Shown here piece by piece: positions 10,392-23,349 of a stretch of 40,391 nucleotides of DNA. Under the pieces are notes generated by a model, which saw only the letters and a program-made list of their open reading frames with translations, was not told where the DNA came from and did not search any database. A program made the position numbers and the translations under genes. Origin of the DNA: Saccoglossus kowalevskii (taxonomy: Eukaryota; Hemichordata; Enteropneusta; Harrimaniidae); assembly GCF_000003605.2 (NCBI RefSeq), contig NW_003140270.1, positions 1 through 40,391 of the forward strand, written 5' to 3'. The stretch's first letter is position 1. Every line of letters begins with the position of its first letter.

Positions 10392-11333
10392 TACATGCAT
10401 GGGAGACTCCCTGAGTAAACGAGCAGTTGATTTTTTTTGTTTCATAACACACACAGTTAAAATATAAGGCAACGTTCCTGCATTCTTTCTCACTGTGATG
10501 GTAATTAATTTATAGTGGGAAATTGTGGAATTTTTGTAACTATTTTAATTAAGGAAAAGTTTTCAATTTTTTTCTATTTTCCAAGAACAAGTTGTAGATG
10601 CTATCGGCACGTAGTGGGTTTTAAGCTGTTAACACACCGGGCAAAATTGTTCAAAGTGATGGCAAAGTTGTGCTAAGTTATTGAAACTTTGGTAGATATA
10701 TCGGTATATATGACCTAAGTTGTTGGCATATAGAAACGCGCAGCTGTAAAGTCGACAAATTTAATAAATGCTAGTTGAAAGCAACCTATAGATTTTCACA
10801 TGAACTGACTGTAAAATGTTAGAAAACAGCGTGCAATGTTGGAAAAAGCGAAGGAAATGTTGGCGGAGTTGCTTGTATATTTAACCTATGTCATTGCCAT
10901 GACACCCCCGCTGTTAAATTTCGAAAACATTAAGTAAACGTATCAAGAATGCCTCATATATAAGCAGATTATCACAATTGCCAACCGAAAAATCGACAAC
11001 ATACTGCTTACAAAGTTGTGAAAAGCGATTGCAAAGTTGTTTTTTTCAATCGGGATTGTTACCTGTGATATCATATTAACAATTACCATAGTTAAAAGTT
11101 CGAAAATGTAAATAAATATTTCGTGAATTGCTGTTAAATTACCGTAGTGTTACTCCAAGTATGTAGAGGTTATAAGTCAATTCTAGAAGGTACTTCATGC
11201 CAGCGATAACGATTTTAAAACATCGAAAAACATGAAATACCTGCCAATTCGTCTCAATTTCAAATAATCTATGCAGCTGTGTAGTTAGCTGAACAACAAA
11301 CGTTTAAAGTAAATCACAATCGATCGTGGTTAG
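10392..11333. repeat. Satellite unit 12 (942 bp)
   Basis: Complete unit. ttaatttatagtggga and ctattttcc are also seen, slightly changed, in unit 32. It keeps the caattgcc/acatactgc pair of unit 11. Confidence 0.95.
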
Positions 11334-12272
11334 TACGTGCATGGGAGACCCCCCGAGTAAACGAGCAGTTGATTTTTTTTGTTTCATAACACACACAGTT
11401 AAAATATAAGGCAACGTTCCTGCATTCTTTCTCACTGTGATGGTAATTATTTATAGTGGAAAATCGTGGAATATTTGTAACTATTTTAATTAAGGAAAAG
11501 TTTTCAATTTTTTTTCTAATTTCCAAAAACAAGTTGTAGATGCGGTCAGCACGTACTGGGTTTTAAGCTGTTAACACACCGGGCAAAGTTGTTCAAGTGA
11601 TGGCAAAGTTGTGCTAAATTATTGAAACTTTGGTAGATATATCGGTATATATGACCTAAGTTGTTGGCATATAGAAACGCGCAGCTGTAAAGTCGACAAA
11701 TTCAATAAATGCTAGTTGAAAGCAACCTATAGATTTTCACATGAACTGACTGTAAAATGTTAGAAAACAGCGTGCAATGTTGGGAAAAGCGAATGAAATG
11801 TTGGCGGAGTTGCTTGTATATTTAACCTATGTCATTGCCATGACACCCCCGCTGTTAAATTTCGAAAACATTAAGTAACGTATCAAGAGTGCCTCATATA
11901 TAAGCAGATTATCACAACTACCAACCGAAAAATCGACAACAAACTGCTTACAAAGTTGTGAAATGAGATTGCAAAGTTGGTTGTTTCAAACGGGATTGTT
12001 ACCTGTGATATCATATTAACAATTACCATAGTTAAAAGTTCGAAAATGTAAATAAATATTTCGTGAATTGCTGTTAAATTACCGTAGTGTTACTCCAAGT
12101 ATGTAGAGGTTACAGGTCAATTCTAGAAGGTATTTCATGCCAGCGATAACGATTTTAAAACATTGAAAAACATGAAATACCTGCCAATTCGGCTTAATTT
12201 CAAATAATCTATGCAGCTGTGTAGTTAGCTGAACAACAAACGTTTAAAGTAAAGCCAATCGATCGTGGTTAG
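11334..12272. repeat. Satellite unit 13 (939 bp)
   Basis: Complete unit with a changed start (tacgtgcatg, gacccccc) and gatgcggtcagc. A missing base in attaagtaacg and the change tatcaagagtg are shared with unit 14. Confidence 0.95.
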
Positions 12273-13213
12273 TACATGCATGGGAGACTCCCTGAGTAAA
12301 CAAGCAGTTGATGTTTTTTGTTTCATAACACACACAGTTAAAATATAAGGCAACGTTCCTGCATTCTTTCTCACTGTGATGGTAATTATTTATAGTGGAA
12401 AATCGTGGAATTTTTTGTAACTATTTTAATTAAGGAAAAGTTTTAAATTTTTTTCTAATTTCCAAGAACAAGTTGTAGATGCTATTGGCACGTAGTGGGT
12501 TTTAAGCTGTTAACACACCGGGCAAAGTTGTTCAAAGTGATGGCAAAGTTGTGCTAAGTTATTGAAACTTTGGTAGATATATCGGTATATATGACCTAAG
12601 TTGTTGGCATATAGAAACGCGCAGCTGTAAAGTCGACAAATTTAATAAATGCTAGTTGAAAGCAACCTATAGATTTTCACATGAACTGACTGTAAAATGT
12701 TAGAAAACAGCGTGCAATGTTGGAAAAAGCGAAGGAAATGTTGGCGGAGTTGCTTGTATATTTAACCTATGTCATTGCCATGACACCCCCGCTGTTAAAT
12801 TTCGAAAACATTAAGTAACGTATCAAGAGTGCCTCATATATAAGCAGATTATCACAACTGCCAACCGAAAAATCGAAAACAAACTGCTTACAAAGTTGTG
12901 AAAAGCGATTGCAAAGTTGGTTGTTTCAATCGGGATTGTTACCTGTGATATCATATTAACAATTACCATAGTTAAAAGTTCGAAAATGTAAATAAATATT
13001 TTGTGAATTGCTGTTAAATTACCGTAGTGTTACTCCAAGTATGTAGAGGTTATAGGTCAATTCTAGAAGGTACTTCATGCCAGCGATAATGATTTTAAAA
13101 CATCGAAAAACATGAAATACCTGCCAATTCGTCTTAATTTCAAATAATCTATGCAGCTGTGTAGTTAGCTGAACAACAAACGTTTAAAGTAAAGCGCAAT
13201 CGATGGTGGTTAG
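12273..13213. repeat. Satellite unit 14 (941 bp)
   Basis: Complete unit. It shares taacgtatcaagagtg with unit 13. Private changes: aaagccaatc just before the unit start, aaacaagcag, and ggaattttttg with an extra T. Confidence 0.95.
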
Positions 13214-14155
13214 TACATGCATGGGAGACTCCCCTGAGTAAACGAGCAGTTGATTTTTTTTTTTTCATAACACACACAGTTAAAATATAAGGCAACGTTC
13301 CTGCATTCTTTCTCACTGTGATGGTAATTATTTATAGTGGAAAATCGTGGAATTTTTGTAACTATTTTAATTAAGGAAAAGTTTTCAATTTTTTTTCTAA
13401 TTTCCAAGAACAAATTGTAGATGCTATCGGCACGTACTGGGTTTTAAGCTGTTAACACACCGGGCAAAGTTGTTCAAAGTGATGGCAAAGTTGTGATAAG
13501 TTATTGAAACTTTGGTAGATATATCGGTATATATGACCTAAGTTGTTGGCTTATAGAAACGCGCAGCTGTAAAGTCGACAAATTTAATAAATGCTAGTTG
13601 AAAGCAACCTATAGATTTTCACATGAACTGACTGTAAAATGTTAGAAAACAGCGTGCAATGTTGGAAAAAGCGAAGGAAATGTTGGCGGAGTTGCTTTTA
13701 TATTTAACCTATGTCATTGCCATGACACCCCCGCAGTTAAATTTGGAAAACATTAAGTAAATGTATCAAGAATGCCTCATATATAAGCAGATTATCACAA
13801 CTGCCAACCGAAAAATCGACAACAAACTGCTTACAAAGTTGTGAAAAGCGATTGCAAAGTTGGTTGTTTCAATCGGGATTGTTACCTGTGATATCATATT
13901 AACAATTACCATAGTTAAAAGTTCGAAAATGTAAATAAATATTTCGTGAATTGCTGTTAAATTACCGTAGGGTTACTCCAAGTATGTAGGGGTTATAGGT
14001 CAATTCTAAAAGGGACTTCATGCCAGCAATAACGATTTTAAAACATCGAAAAACATGAAATACCTGCCAATTCGGCTTAATTTCAAATAATCTATGCAGC
14101 TGTGTAGTTAGGTGAACAACAACGTTTAAAGTAAAGCGCAATCGATCGTGGTTAG
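13214..14155. repeat. Satellite unit 15 (942 bp)
   Basis: Shares with unit 28 the set gttgtgataag, ggcttatag, aaatttggaaaac, gtaggggtt, tctaaaagg, cagcaataac and, at its end, ttaggtgaacaacaacg. The two are 14 monomers apart if the 210-bp deletion is counted back in. Confidence 0.95.
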
Positions 14156-15096
14156 TACATGCATGGGAGACTCCCTGAGTAAACGAGCAGTTGATTTTTT
14201 TTGTTTCATAACACACACAGTTAAAATATAAGGCAACGTTTCTGCATTCTTTCTCACTGTGATAGTAATTATTTATAGTGGAAAATCGTGGAGTTTTTGT
14301 AACTATTTTAATTAAGGAAAAGTTTTCAATTTTTTTCTAATTTCCAAGAACAAGTTGTAGATGCTATCGGCACGTACTGGGTTTTAAGCTGTTAACACAC
14401 CGGGCAAAGTTGTTCAAAGTGATGGCAAAGTTGTGCTAAGTTATTGAAACTTTGGTAGATATATCGGTATATATGACCTAAGTTGTTGGCATATAGAAAC
14501 GCGCAGCTGTAAAGTCGACAAATTGAATAAATGCTAGTTGAAAGCAACCTATAGATTTTCACATGAACGGACTGTAAAATGTTAGAAAACAGCGTGCAAT
14601 GTTGGAAAAAGCGAAGGAAATGTTGGCGGAGTTGCTTGTATATTTAACCTATGTCATCGCCATGACACCCCCGCAGTTAAATTTCGAAAACATTAAGTAA
14701 ATGTATCAAGAATGCCTCATATATAAGCAGATTATCACAACAGCCAACCGAAAAATCGACAACAAACTGCTTACAAAGTTGTGAAAAGCGATTGCAAAGT
14801 TGTTTTTTTCAATCGGGATTGTTACCTGTGATATCATATTAACAATTACAATAGTTAAAAGTTCGAAAATGTAAATAAATATTTCGTGAATTGCTGTTAA
14901 ATTACCGTAGTGTTACTCCAAGTATGTAGAGGTTATAGGTCAATTCTAGAAGGTACTTCATGTCAGCGATATCGATTTTAAAACATCGAAAAACATGAAA
15001 TACCTGCCAATTCGGCTTAATTTCAAATAATCTATGCAGCTGTGTAGTTAGCTGAACAACAAACGTTTAAAGTAAAGCGCAATCGATCGTGGTTAG
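14156..15096. repeat. Satellite unit 16, partial class A/B markers (941 bp)
   Basis: Has cgtttctgc, gatagtaatt, ggagttttt, ttgaataaatg, gaacggactg, caacagcc and attacaatag, but lacks the 6-bp deletion and the tagacgc change. It looks like an intermediate or recombinant of classes A and B. Confidence 0.95.
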
Positions 15097-16032
15097 TACA
15101 TGCATGGGAGACTCCCTGAGTAAACGAGCAGTTGATTTTTTTTTGTTTCATAACACACACAGTTAAAATATAAGGCAACGTTCCTGCATTCTTTCTCACT
15201 GTGATGGTAATTATTTATAGTGGAAAATCGTGGAATTTTTGTAACTATTTTAATTAAGGAAAAGTTTTCAATTTTTTTCTAATTTCCAAGAACAAGTTGT
15301 AGACGCTATCGGCACGTAGTGGGTTTTAAGCTGTTAACACACCGGGCAAAGTTGTTCAAAGTGATGGCAAAGTCGTGCTAAGTTATTGAAACTTTGGTAT
15401 CGGTATATATGACCTAAGTTGATGGCATATTGAAACGCGCAGCTGTAAAGTCGACAAATTGAATAAATGCTAGTTGAAAGCAACCTATAGATTTTCACAT
15501 GAACGGACTGTAAAATGTTACAAAACAGCGTGCAATGTTGGAAAAAGCGAAGGAAATGTTGGCGGAGTTGCTTGTATATTTAACCTATGTCATCGCCATG
15601 ACACCCCCGCAGTTAAGTTTCGAAAACATTAAGTAAATGTATCAAGAATGCCTCATATATAAGCAGATTATCACAACAGCCAACCGAAAAATCGACAACA
15701 AACTGCTTACAAAGTTGTGAAAAGCGATTGCAAAGTTGTTTTTTTCAATCGGGATTGTTACCTGTGATATCATATTAACAATTACAATAGTTAAAGGTTC
15801 GAAAATGTAAATAAATATTTCGTGATTTGCTGTTAAATTACCGTAGTGTTACTCCAAGTATGTAGAGGTTATAGGTCAATTCTAGAAGGTACTTCATGCC
15901 AGCGATATCGATTTTAAAACATCAAAAAACATGAAATACCTGCCAATTCGGCTTAATTTTAAATAATATATGCAGCTGTGTAGTTAGCTGAACAACAAAC
16001 GTTTAAAGTAAAGCGCAATCGAGCGTGGTTAG
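15097..16032. repeat. Satellite unit 17, variant class B (936 bp)
   Basis: Begins as an ordinary unit (gttcctgc, ggaattttt) and becomes class B from tagacgc on, with aaagtcgtg, the 6-bp deletion and catattgaaac. Its 3' markers cagttaagtttcg, caacagcc, acaatagttaaagg and catcaaaaaac recur in unit 39. Confidence 0.95.
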
Positions 16033-16973
16033 TACATGCATGGGAGACTCCCTGAGTAAACGAGCAGTTGATTTTTTTTGTTTCATAACACACACAGTTA
16101 AAATATAAGGCAACGTTTCTGCATTCTTTCTCACTGTGATAGTAATTATTTATAGTGGAAAATCGTGGAGTTTTCGTAACTATTTTAATTAAGGAAAAGT
16201 TTTCAATTTTTTTCTAATTTCCATGAACAAGTTGTAGATGCTATCGACACGTACTGCGTTTTAAGCTGTTAACACACCGGGCAAAGTTGTTCAAAGTGAT
16301 GGCAAAGTTGTGCTAAGTTATTAAAACTTTGGTAGATATATCGGTATATATGACCTAAGTTGTTGGCATATATAAACGCGCAGCTGTAAAGTCGACAAAT
16401 TGAATAAATGCTAGTTGAAAGCAACCTTTAGATTTTCACATGAACGGACTGTAAAATGTTAGAAAACAGCGTGCAATGTTGGAAAAAGCGAAGGAAATGT
16501 TGGCGGAGTTGCTTGTATATTTAACCTATGTCATCGCCATGACATCCCCGCAGTTAAATTTCGAAAACATTAAGTAAATGTATCAAGAATGCCTCATATA
16601 TAAGCAGATTATCACAACTGCCAACCGAAAAATCGACAACAAACTGCTTACAAAGTTGTGAAAAGCGATTGCAAAGTTGTTTTTTTCAATCGGGATTGTT
16701 ACCTGTGATATCATATTAACAATTACGATAGTTAAAAGTTCGAAAATGTAAATAAATATTTCGTGAATTGTTGTTAAATTACCGAAGTGTTACTCCAAGT
16801 ATGTAGAGGTTATAGATCAATTCTAGAAGGTACTTCATGCCAGCGATAACGATTTTAAAACATCGAAAAACATGAAATACCTGCCAATTCGGCTTAATTT
16901 CAAATAATCTATGCAGCTGTGTAGTTAGCTGAACAACAAACGTTTAAAGTAAAGCACAATCGATCGTGGTTAG
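16033..16973. repeat. Satellite unit 18, variant class A (941 bp)
   Basis: Full class A set, closest to unit 4 because both have cgagcgtgg and catatataaacg. It follows a class B unit just as unit 7 follows unit 6. Confidence 0.95.
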
Positions 16974-17912
16974 TACATGCATGGGAGACTCCCTGAGTAA
17001 ACGAGCAGTTGATTTTTTTTGTTTCATAACACACAATTAAAATATAAGGCAACGTTCCTGCATTCTTTCTCACTGTGATGGTAATTATTTATAGTGGAAA
17101 ATCGTGGAATTTTTGTAACTATTTTAATTAAGGAAAAGTTTTCTATTTTTTTCTAATTTCCAAGAACAAGTTGTAGATGCTATCGGCACGTACTGGGTTT
17201 TAAGCTGTTAACACACCGGGCAAAGTTGTTCAAAGTGATGGCAAAGTTATGCTAAGTTATTGAAACTTTGGTAGATATATCGGTATATATGACCTAAGTT
17301 GTTGGCATATAGAAACGCGCAGCTGTAAAGTCGACAAATTTAATAAATGCTAGTTGAAAGCAACCTATAGATTTTCACATGAACTGACTGTAAAATGTTA
17401 GAAAACAGCGTGCAATGTTGGAAAAAGCGAAGGAAATGTTGGCGGAGTTGCTTGTATATTTAACCTATGTCATTGCCATGACACCCCCGCTGTTAAATTT
17501 CGAAAACATTAAGTAAACGTATCAAGAATGCCTCATATATAAGCAGATTATCACAACTGCCAACCGAAAAATCGACAACAAACTGTTTACAAAGTTGTGA
17601 AAAGCGATTGCAAATTTGTTTTTTTCAATCGGGATTGTTACCTGTGATATCATATTAACAATTACCATAGTTAAAAGTTCGAAAATGTAAATAAATATTT
17701 CGTGAATTGCTGTTAAATTACCCTAGTGTTACTCCAAGTATGTAGAGGTTATAGGTCAATTCTAGAAGGTACTTCATGCCAGCAATAACGATTTTAAAAC
17801 ATCAAAAAAAATGAAATACCTGCCAATTCGGCTTAATTTCAAATAATCTCTGAGGCTGTGTAGTTAGCTGAACAACAAACGTTTAAAGTAAAGCGCAATC
17901 GATCGTGGTTAG
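16974..17912. repeat. Satellite unit 19 (939 bp)
   Basis: Complete ordinary unit. Private changes are the shortened acacacaatt in the ca-rich stretch and ttctattttt in the second T-run. It also has gcaaatttgttt and catcaaaaaaaatg. Confidence 0.95.
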
Positions 17913-18853
17913 TACATGCATGGGAGACTCCGTGAGTAAACGAGCAGTTGACTTTTTTTTTGTTTCATAACACACACAGTTAAAATATAAGGCAACGTTC
18001 CTGCATTCTTTCTCACTGTGATGGTAATTATTTATAGTGGAAAATCGTGGAATTTTTGTAACTATTTTAATTAAGGAAAAGTTTTCAATTTTTTTTCTAA
18101 TTTCCAAGAAGAAGTTGTAGATGCTATCGGCACGTAGTGGGTTTTAAGCTGTTAACACACCGGGCAAAGTTGTTCAAAGTGATGGCAAAGTTGTGCTAAG
18201 TTATTGAAACTTTGGTTGATATATCGGTATATATGACGTAAGTTGTTGGCATATAGAAACGCGCAGCTGTAAAGTCGACAAATTTAATAAATGCTAGTTG
18301 AAAGCAACCTATAGGTTACATGAACTGACTGTAAAATGTTATAAAACAGCGTGCAATGTTGGAAAAATCGAAGGAAATGTTGTCGGAGTTGCTTGTATAT
18401 TTAACCTATGTCATTGCCATGACACCCCCGCTGTTAAATTTCGAAAACATTAAGTAAACGTATCAAGAATGCCTCATATATAAGCAGATTATCACAACTG
18501 CCAACCGAAAAATCGACAACAAACTGCTTACAAAGTTGTGAAAAGCGATTGCAAAGTTGGTTTTTTCAATGGGGATTGTTACCTGTGATATCATATTAAC
18601 AATTACCATAGTTAAAAGTTCGAAAATGTAAATAAATATTTCGTGAATTGCTGTTAAATTACCGTAGTGTTACTCCAAGTATGTAGAGGTTATAGGTCAA
18701 TTCTAGAAGGTACTTCATGCCAGCGATAACGATTTTAAAACATCGAAAAACATGAAATACCTGCCAATTCGGCTTACTTTCAAATAATCTATGCAGCTGT
18801 GTAGTTAGCTGAACAACAAACGTTTAAAGTAAAGTGCAATCGATCGTGGTTAG
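17913..18853. repeat. Satellite unit 20 (941 bp)
   Basis: Complete unit. A small deletion makes cctataggttacatg at about 18309 to 18322 in place of cctatagattttcacatg. It also has ttgacttttttttt and tgttgtcgg. Confidence 0.95.
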
Positions 18854-19793
18854 TACATGCATGGGAGACTCCCTGATTAAACGAGCAGTTGATTTTTTTG
18901 GTTCATAAGACACACAGTTAAAATATAAGGCAACGTTCTTGCATTCTTTCTCACTGTGATGGTAATTATTTATAGTGGAAAATCGTGGAATTTGTGTAAC
19001 TATTTTAATTAAGGAAAAGTTCTCAATTTTTTTCTAATTTCCAAGAACAAGTTGTAGATGCTATCGGCACGTAGTGGGTTTTAAGCTGTTAACACACCGG
19101 GCAAAGTTGTTCAAAGTGATGGCAAAGTTGTGCTAAGTTATTGAAACTTTGATAGATATATCGGTATATGTGACCTAAGTTGTTGGCATATAGAAACGCG
19201 CAGCTGTAAAGTCGACAAATTTAATAAATGCTAGTTGAAAGCAACCTATAGATTTTCACATGAACTGACTGTAAAATGTTAGAAAACAGCGTGCAATGTT
19301 GGAAAACGCGAAGGAAATGTTGGCGGAGTTGCTTGTATATTTAACCTATGTCATCGCCATGACACCCCCGCAGTTAAATTTCGAAAACATTAAGTAAATG
19401 TATCAAGAATGCCTCATATATAAGCAGATTATCACAACTGCCAACCGAAAAATCGACAACAAACTGCTTACAAAGTTGTGAAAAACGATTGCAAAGTTGG
19501 TTGTTTCAATCGGGATTGTAACCTGTGATATTATATTAACAATTACCATAGTTAAAAGTTCGAAAATGTAAATAAATATTTCGTGAATTGCTGTTAAATT
19601 ACCGTAGTGTTACTCCAAGTATGTAGAGGTTATAAGTCAATTCTAGAAGGTACTTCATGCCAGCGATAACGATTTTAAAACATCGAAAAACATGAAATAC
19701 CTGCCAATTCGGCTTAATTTCAAATAATCTATGCAGCTTTGTAGTTAGCTGAACAACAAACGTTTAAAGTAAAGCGCAATCGATCGTGGTTAG
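18854..19793. repeat. Satellite unit 21, ggttcat type (940 bp)
   Basis: Markers tttggttcata, gttcttgcatt, aatttgtgtaac and agttctcaa define a subtype shared with the next unit and with unit 33; unit 35 has part of it. Confidence 0.95.
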
Positions 19794-20573
19794 TACATGC
19801 ATGGGAGAGTCACTGAGTAAACGAGCAGTTGATTTGTTTTGGTTCATAACACACACAGTTAAAATATAAGGCAACGTTCTTGCATTCTTTCTCACTGTGA
19901 TGGTAATTATTTATAGTGAAAAATCGTGGAATTTGTTTAACTATTTTAATTAAGGAAAAGTTCTCAATTTTTTTCTAATTTCCAAGAACAAGTTGTAGAT
20001 GCTATGGGCACATAGTGTGTTTTAAGCTGTTAACACACCGGGCAAAGTTGTTCAAAGTAAAGGCAAAGTTGTGCTAAGTTATTGAAACTTTGGTAGATAT
20101 ATCGGTATATATTACCAAAGTTATTGGCATATAGAAACGCGCAGCTGTAAAGTCGCCAAATTTAATAAATGCTAGTTGAAAGCAACCTATATATTTCACA
20201 TGAACTTACTGTAAAATGTTAGAAATCAGCGTGCAATGTTGGAAAAATCGAAGGAAATGTTGGCGGAGTTGCTTGTATATTTAACCTATTTCATTGCCAT
20301 GACACCCCCGCTGTTAAATTTCGAAAACATTAAGTAAACGTATCAAGAATGCCTCATATATAAGCAGATTATCACAACTGCCAACCGAAAAATCGACAAC
20401 AAACTGCTTACAAAGTTGTGAAAAGCGATTGCAAAGTTGGTTGTTTCAATCGGGATTTTTACCTGTGATATCATATTAACAATTACCATAGTTAAAAGTT
20501 CGAAAATGTAAATAAATATTTCGTGAATTGCTGTTAAATTACCGTAGTGTTACTCCAAGTATGTAGAGGTTAT
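19794..20573. repeat. Satellite unit 22a, 3'-truncated (780 bp), ggttcat type
   Basis: Same subtype as unit 21 (ggttcataac, gttcttgc, agttctcaa). It ends abruptly after tgtagaggttat, where other copies continue with aggtcaattc. About 160 bp of its 3' end are missing. Confidence 0.93.
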
Positions 20574-20580
20574 CATAACA
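20568..20580. other. Deletion junction fusing two monomers
   Basis: Here aggttat of one unit runs directly into cataacac of the next, skipping what in unit 21 corresponds to 19635 to 19844 (210 bp). The two parental sequences share only a single T at the join, so homologous unequal crossing-over at monomer register does not explain it; end joining or an assembly error would. Confidence 0.85.
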
Positions 20581-21463
20581 CACACAGTTAAAATATAAGG
20601 CAACGTTCCTGCATTCTTTCTCTCTGTGATGGTAATTATTTATAGTGGAAAATCGTGGAATTTTTGTAACTATTTGAATTAAGGAAAAGTTTTCAATATT
20701 TTTCTAATTTCCAAGAACAAGTTGTAGATGCTATCGGCAGGTACTGGGTTTTAAGCTGTTAACACACCGGGCAAAGTTGTTCAAAGTGATGGCAAAGTTG
20801 TGCTAAGTTATTGAAACTTTGGTAGATATATCGGTATATATGACCTAAGTTGTTGGCATATAGAAACGCGCAGCTGTAAAGTCGACCAATTTAACAAATG
20901 CTAGTTGAAAGCAACCTATAGATTTTCACATGAACTGACTGTAAAATGTTAGAAAACAGCGTGCAATGTTGGAAAAATCGAAGGAAATATTGGCGGAGTT
21001 GCTTGTATATTTAACCTATGTCATTGCCATGACACCCCCGCTGTTAAATTTCGAAAACATTAAGTAAACGTATCAAGAATGCCTCATATATAAGCAGATT
21101 ATCACAACTGCCAACCGAAAAATCGACAACAAACTGTTTACAAAGTTGTGAAAAGCGATTGCAAACTTGTTTTTTTCAATGGGGATTGTTACCTGTGATA
21201 TCATATTAACAATTACCATAGTTAAAAGTTCGAAAATGTAAATAAATATTTCGTGAATTGCTGTTAAATTACCGGAGTGTTACTCCAAGTACGTAGAGGT
21301 TATAGGTCAATTCTAGAAGGTACTTCATGCCAGCGATAACGATTTTAAAACATCGAAAAACATGAAATACCTGCCAATTCGGCTTAATTTCAAATAATCT
21401 ATGCAGCTGTGTAGTTAGCTGAACAACAAACGTTTAAAGTAAAGCATAATCCATCGTGGTTAG
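20574..21463. repeat. Satellite unit 22b, 5'-truncated (890 bp)
   Basis: Starts at cataacacacac, lacking the landmark and the first T-run (about 50 bp). The rest is an ordinary unit with tatttgaatt, tcggcaggta and gcaaacttgt as private changes. Confidence 0.93.
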
Positions 21464-22404
21464 TACATGCATGGGAGACCTGCTGAGTAAACGAGCAGTT
21501 GATTTTTTTTGTTTCATAACACACACAGTTAAAATATAAGGCAATGTTCCTGCATTCTTTCTCACTGTGATGGTAATTATTTATAGTGGAAAATCGTGGA
21601 ATTTTTGTAACTATTTTAATTAAGGAAAAGTTTTCAATTTTTTTCTAATTTCCAAGAACAAGTTGTAGATGCTATCGGCACGTACTGGGTTTTAAGCTGT
21701 TAACACACCGGGCAAAGTTGTTCAAAGTGATGGCAAAGTTGTGCTAAGTTATTGAAACTTTGGTAGATATATCGGTATATATGACCTAAGTTGTTGGAAT
21801 ATAGAAACGCGCAGCTGTAAAGTCGACAAATTTAATAAATGCTAGTTGAAAGCAACCTATAGATTTTCACATGAACTGACTGTAAAATGTTAGAAAACAG
21901 CGTGCAATGTTGGAAAAAGCGAAGGAAATGTTGGCGGAGTTGCTTGTATATTTAACCTATGTCATTGGCATGACACCCCCGCAGTTAAATTTCGAGAATA
22001 TTAAGTAAATGTATCAAGAATGCCTCATATATAAGCAGATTATCACAACTGCCATCCGAAAAATCGACAACAAACTGCTTACGAAGTGGTGAAAAGCGAT
22101 TGCAAAGTTGGTTGTTTCAATCGGGATTGTTACCTGTGATATCATATTAACAATTACCATAGTTAAAAGTTCGAAAATGTAAATAAATATTTCGTGAATT
22201 GCTGTTAAAATACCGTAGTGTTACTCCAAGTGTGTAGAGGTTATAGGTCAATTCTAGAAGGTACTTCATGCCAGCAATAACGATTTTAAAACATCGAAAA
22301 ACATGAAATACCTGCCAATTCGGCTTAATTTCAAATAATCTATGCAGCTGTGTAGTTAGCTGAACAACAAACGTTTAAAGTAAATCGCATTCGATCGTGG
22401 TTAG
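21464..22404. repeat. Satellite unit 23 (941 bp)
   Basis: Complete unit. gagacctgctgag near the start and cataatccatcg just before it are private. Further on it has cattggcatg, gccatccg and acgaagtggtg. Confidence 0.95.
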
Positions 22405-23349
22405 TACATGCATGGGAGACTCCCTGAGTTAACGAGCAGTTGTTTTTTTTTTGTTTCATAACACACACAGTTAAAATATAAGGCAACGTTCCTGCATTCT
22501 TTCTCACTGTGATGGTAATTATTTATAGTGGAAAATCGTGGAATTTTTGTAACTATTTTAATTAAGGACAAGTTTTCAATTTTTTTTCTAATTTACAAGA
22601 ACAAGTTGTAGATGCTATCGGCACGTACTGGGTTTTAAGCTGTTAACACACCGAGCAAAGTTGTTCAAAGTGATGGCAAAGTTGTGCTAAGTTATTGAAA
22701 CTTTGGTAGATATATCGGTATATATGACCTAAGTTGTTGGCATATAGAAACGCGCAGCTGTAAAGTCGACAAATTTAATAAATGCTAGTTGAAAGCAACC
22801 TATAGATTTTCACATGAACTGACTGTAAAATGTTAGAAAACAGCGTGCAAAGTTGGAAAAAGCGAAGGAAATGTTGGCGGAGTTGCTTCTATATATTTAA
22901 CCTATGCCATTGCCATGACACCCCCGCAGTTAAATTTCGAGAACATTAAGTAAATGTATCAAGAATGCCTCATATATAAGCAGATTATCACAACTGCCAA
23001 CCGAAAAATCGACAACAAACTGCTTACAATGTTGTGAAAAGCGATTGCAAAGTTGGTTGTTTCAATCGGGATTGTTACCTGTGATATCAAATTAACAATT
23101 ACCATAGTTAAAAGTTCGAAAATGTAAATAAATATTTCGTGATTTGCTGTTAAATTACCGTAGTGTTACTCCAAGTATGTAGAGGTTATAGGTCAATTCT
23201 AGAAGGTACTTCATGCCAGCGATAACGATTTTAAAACATCGAAAAACATGAAATACCTGCCAATTCGGCTTAATTTTAATTAATAGATGCATCTGTGTAG
23301 TTAGCTGAACAACAAACGTTTAAAGTAAAGCGCAATCGGTCGTGGTTAG
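22405..23349. repeat. Satellite unit 24 (945 bp)
   Basis: Complete unit, longer through a 2-bp insertion in ttgcttctatatattt (about 22883 to 22898) and longer T-runs. It also has ggacaagttt, caccgagc and gtgcaaagttgg, and ends with ttaattaatag. Confidence 0.95.
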
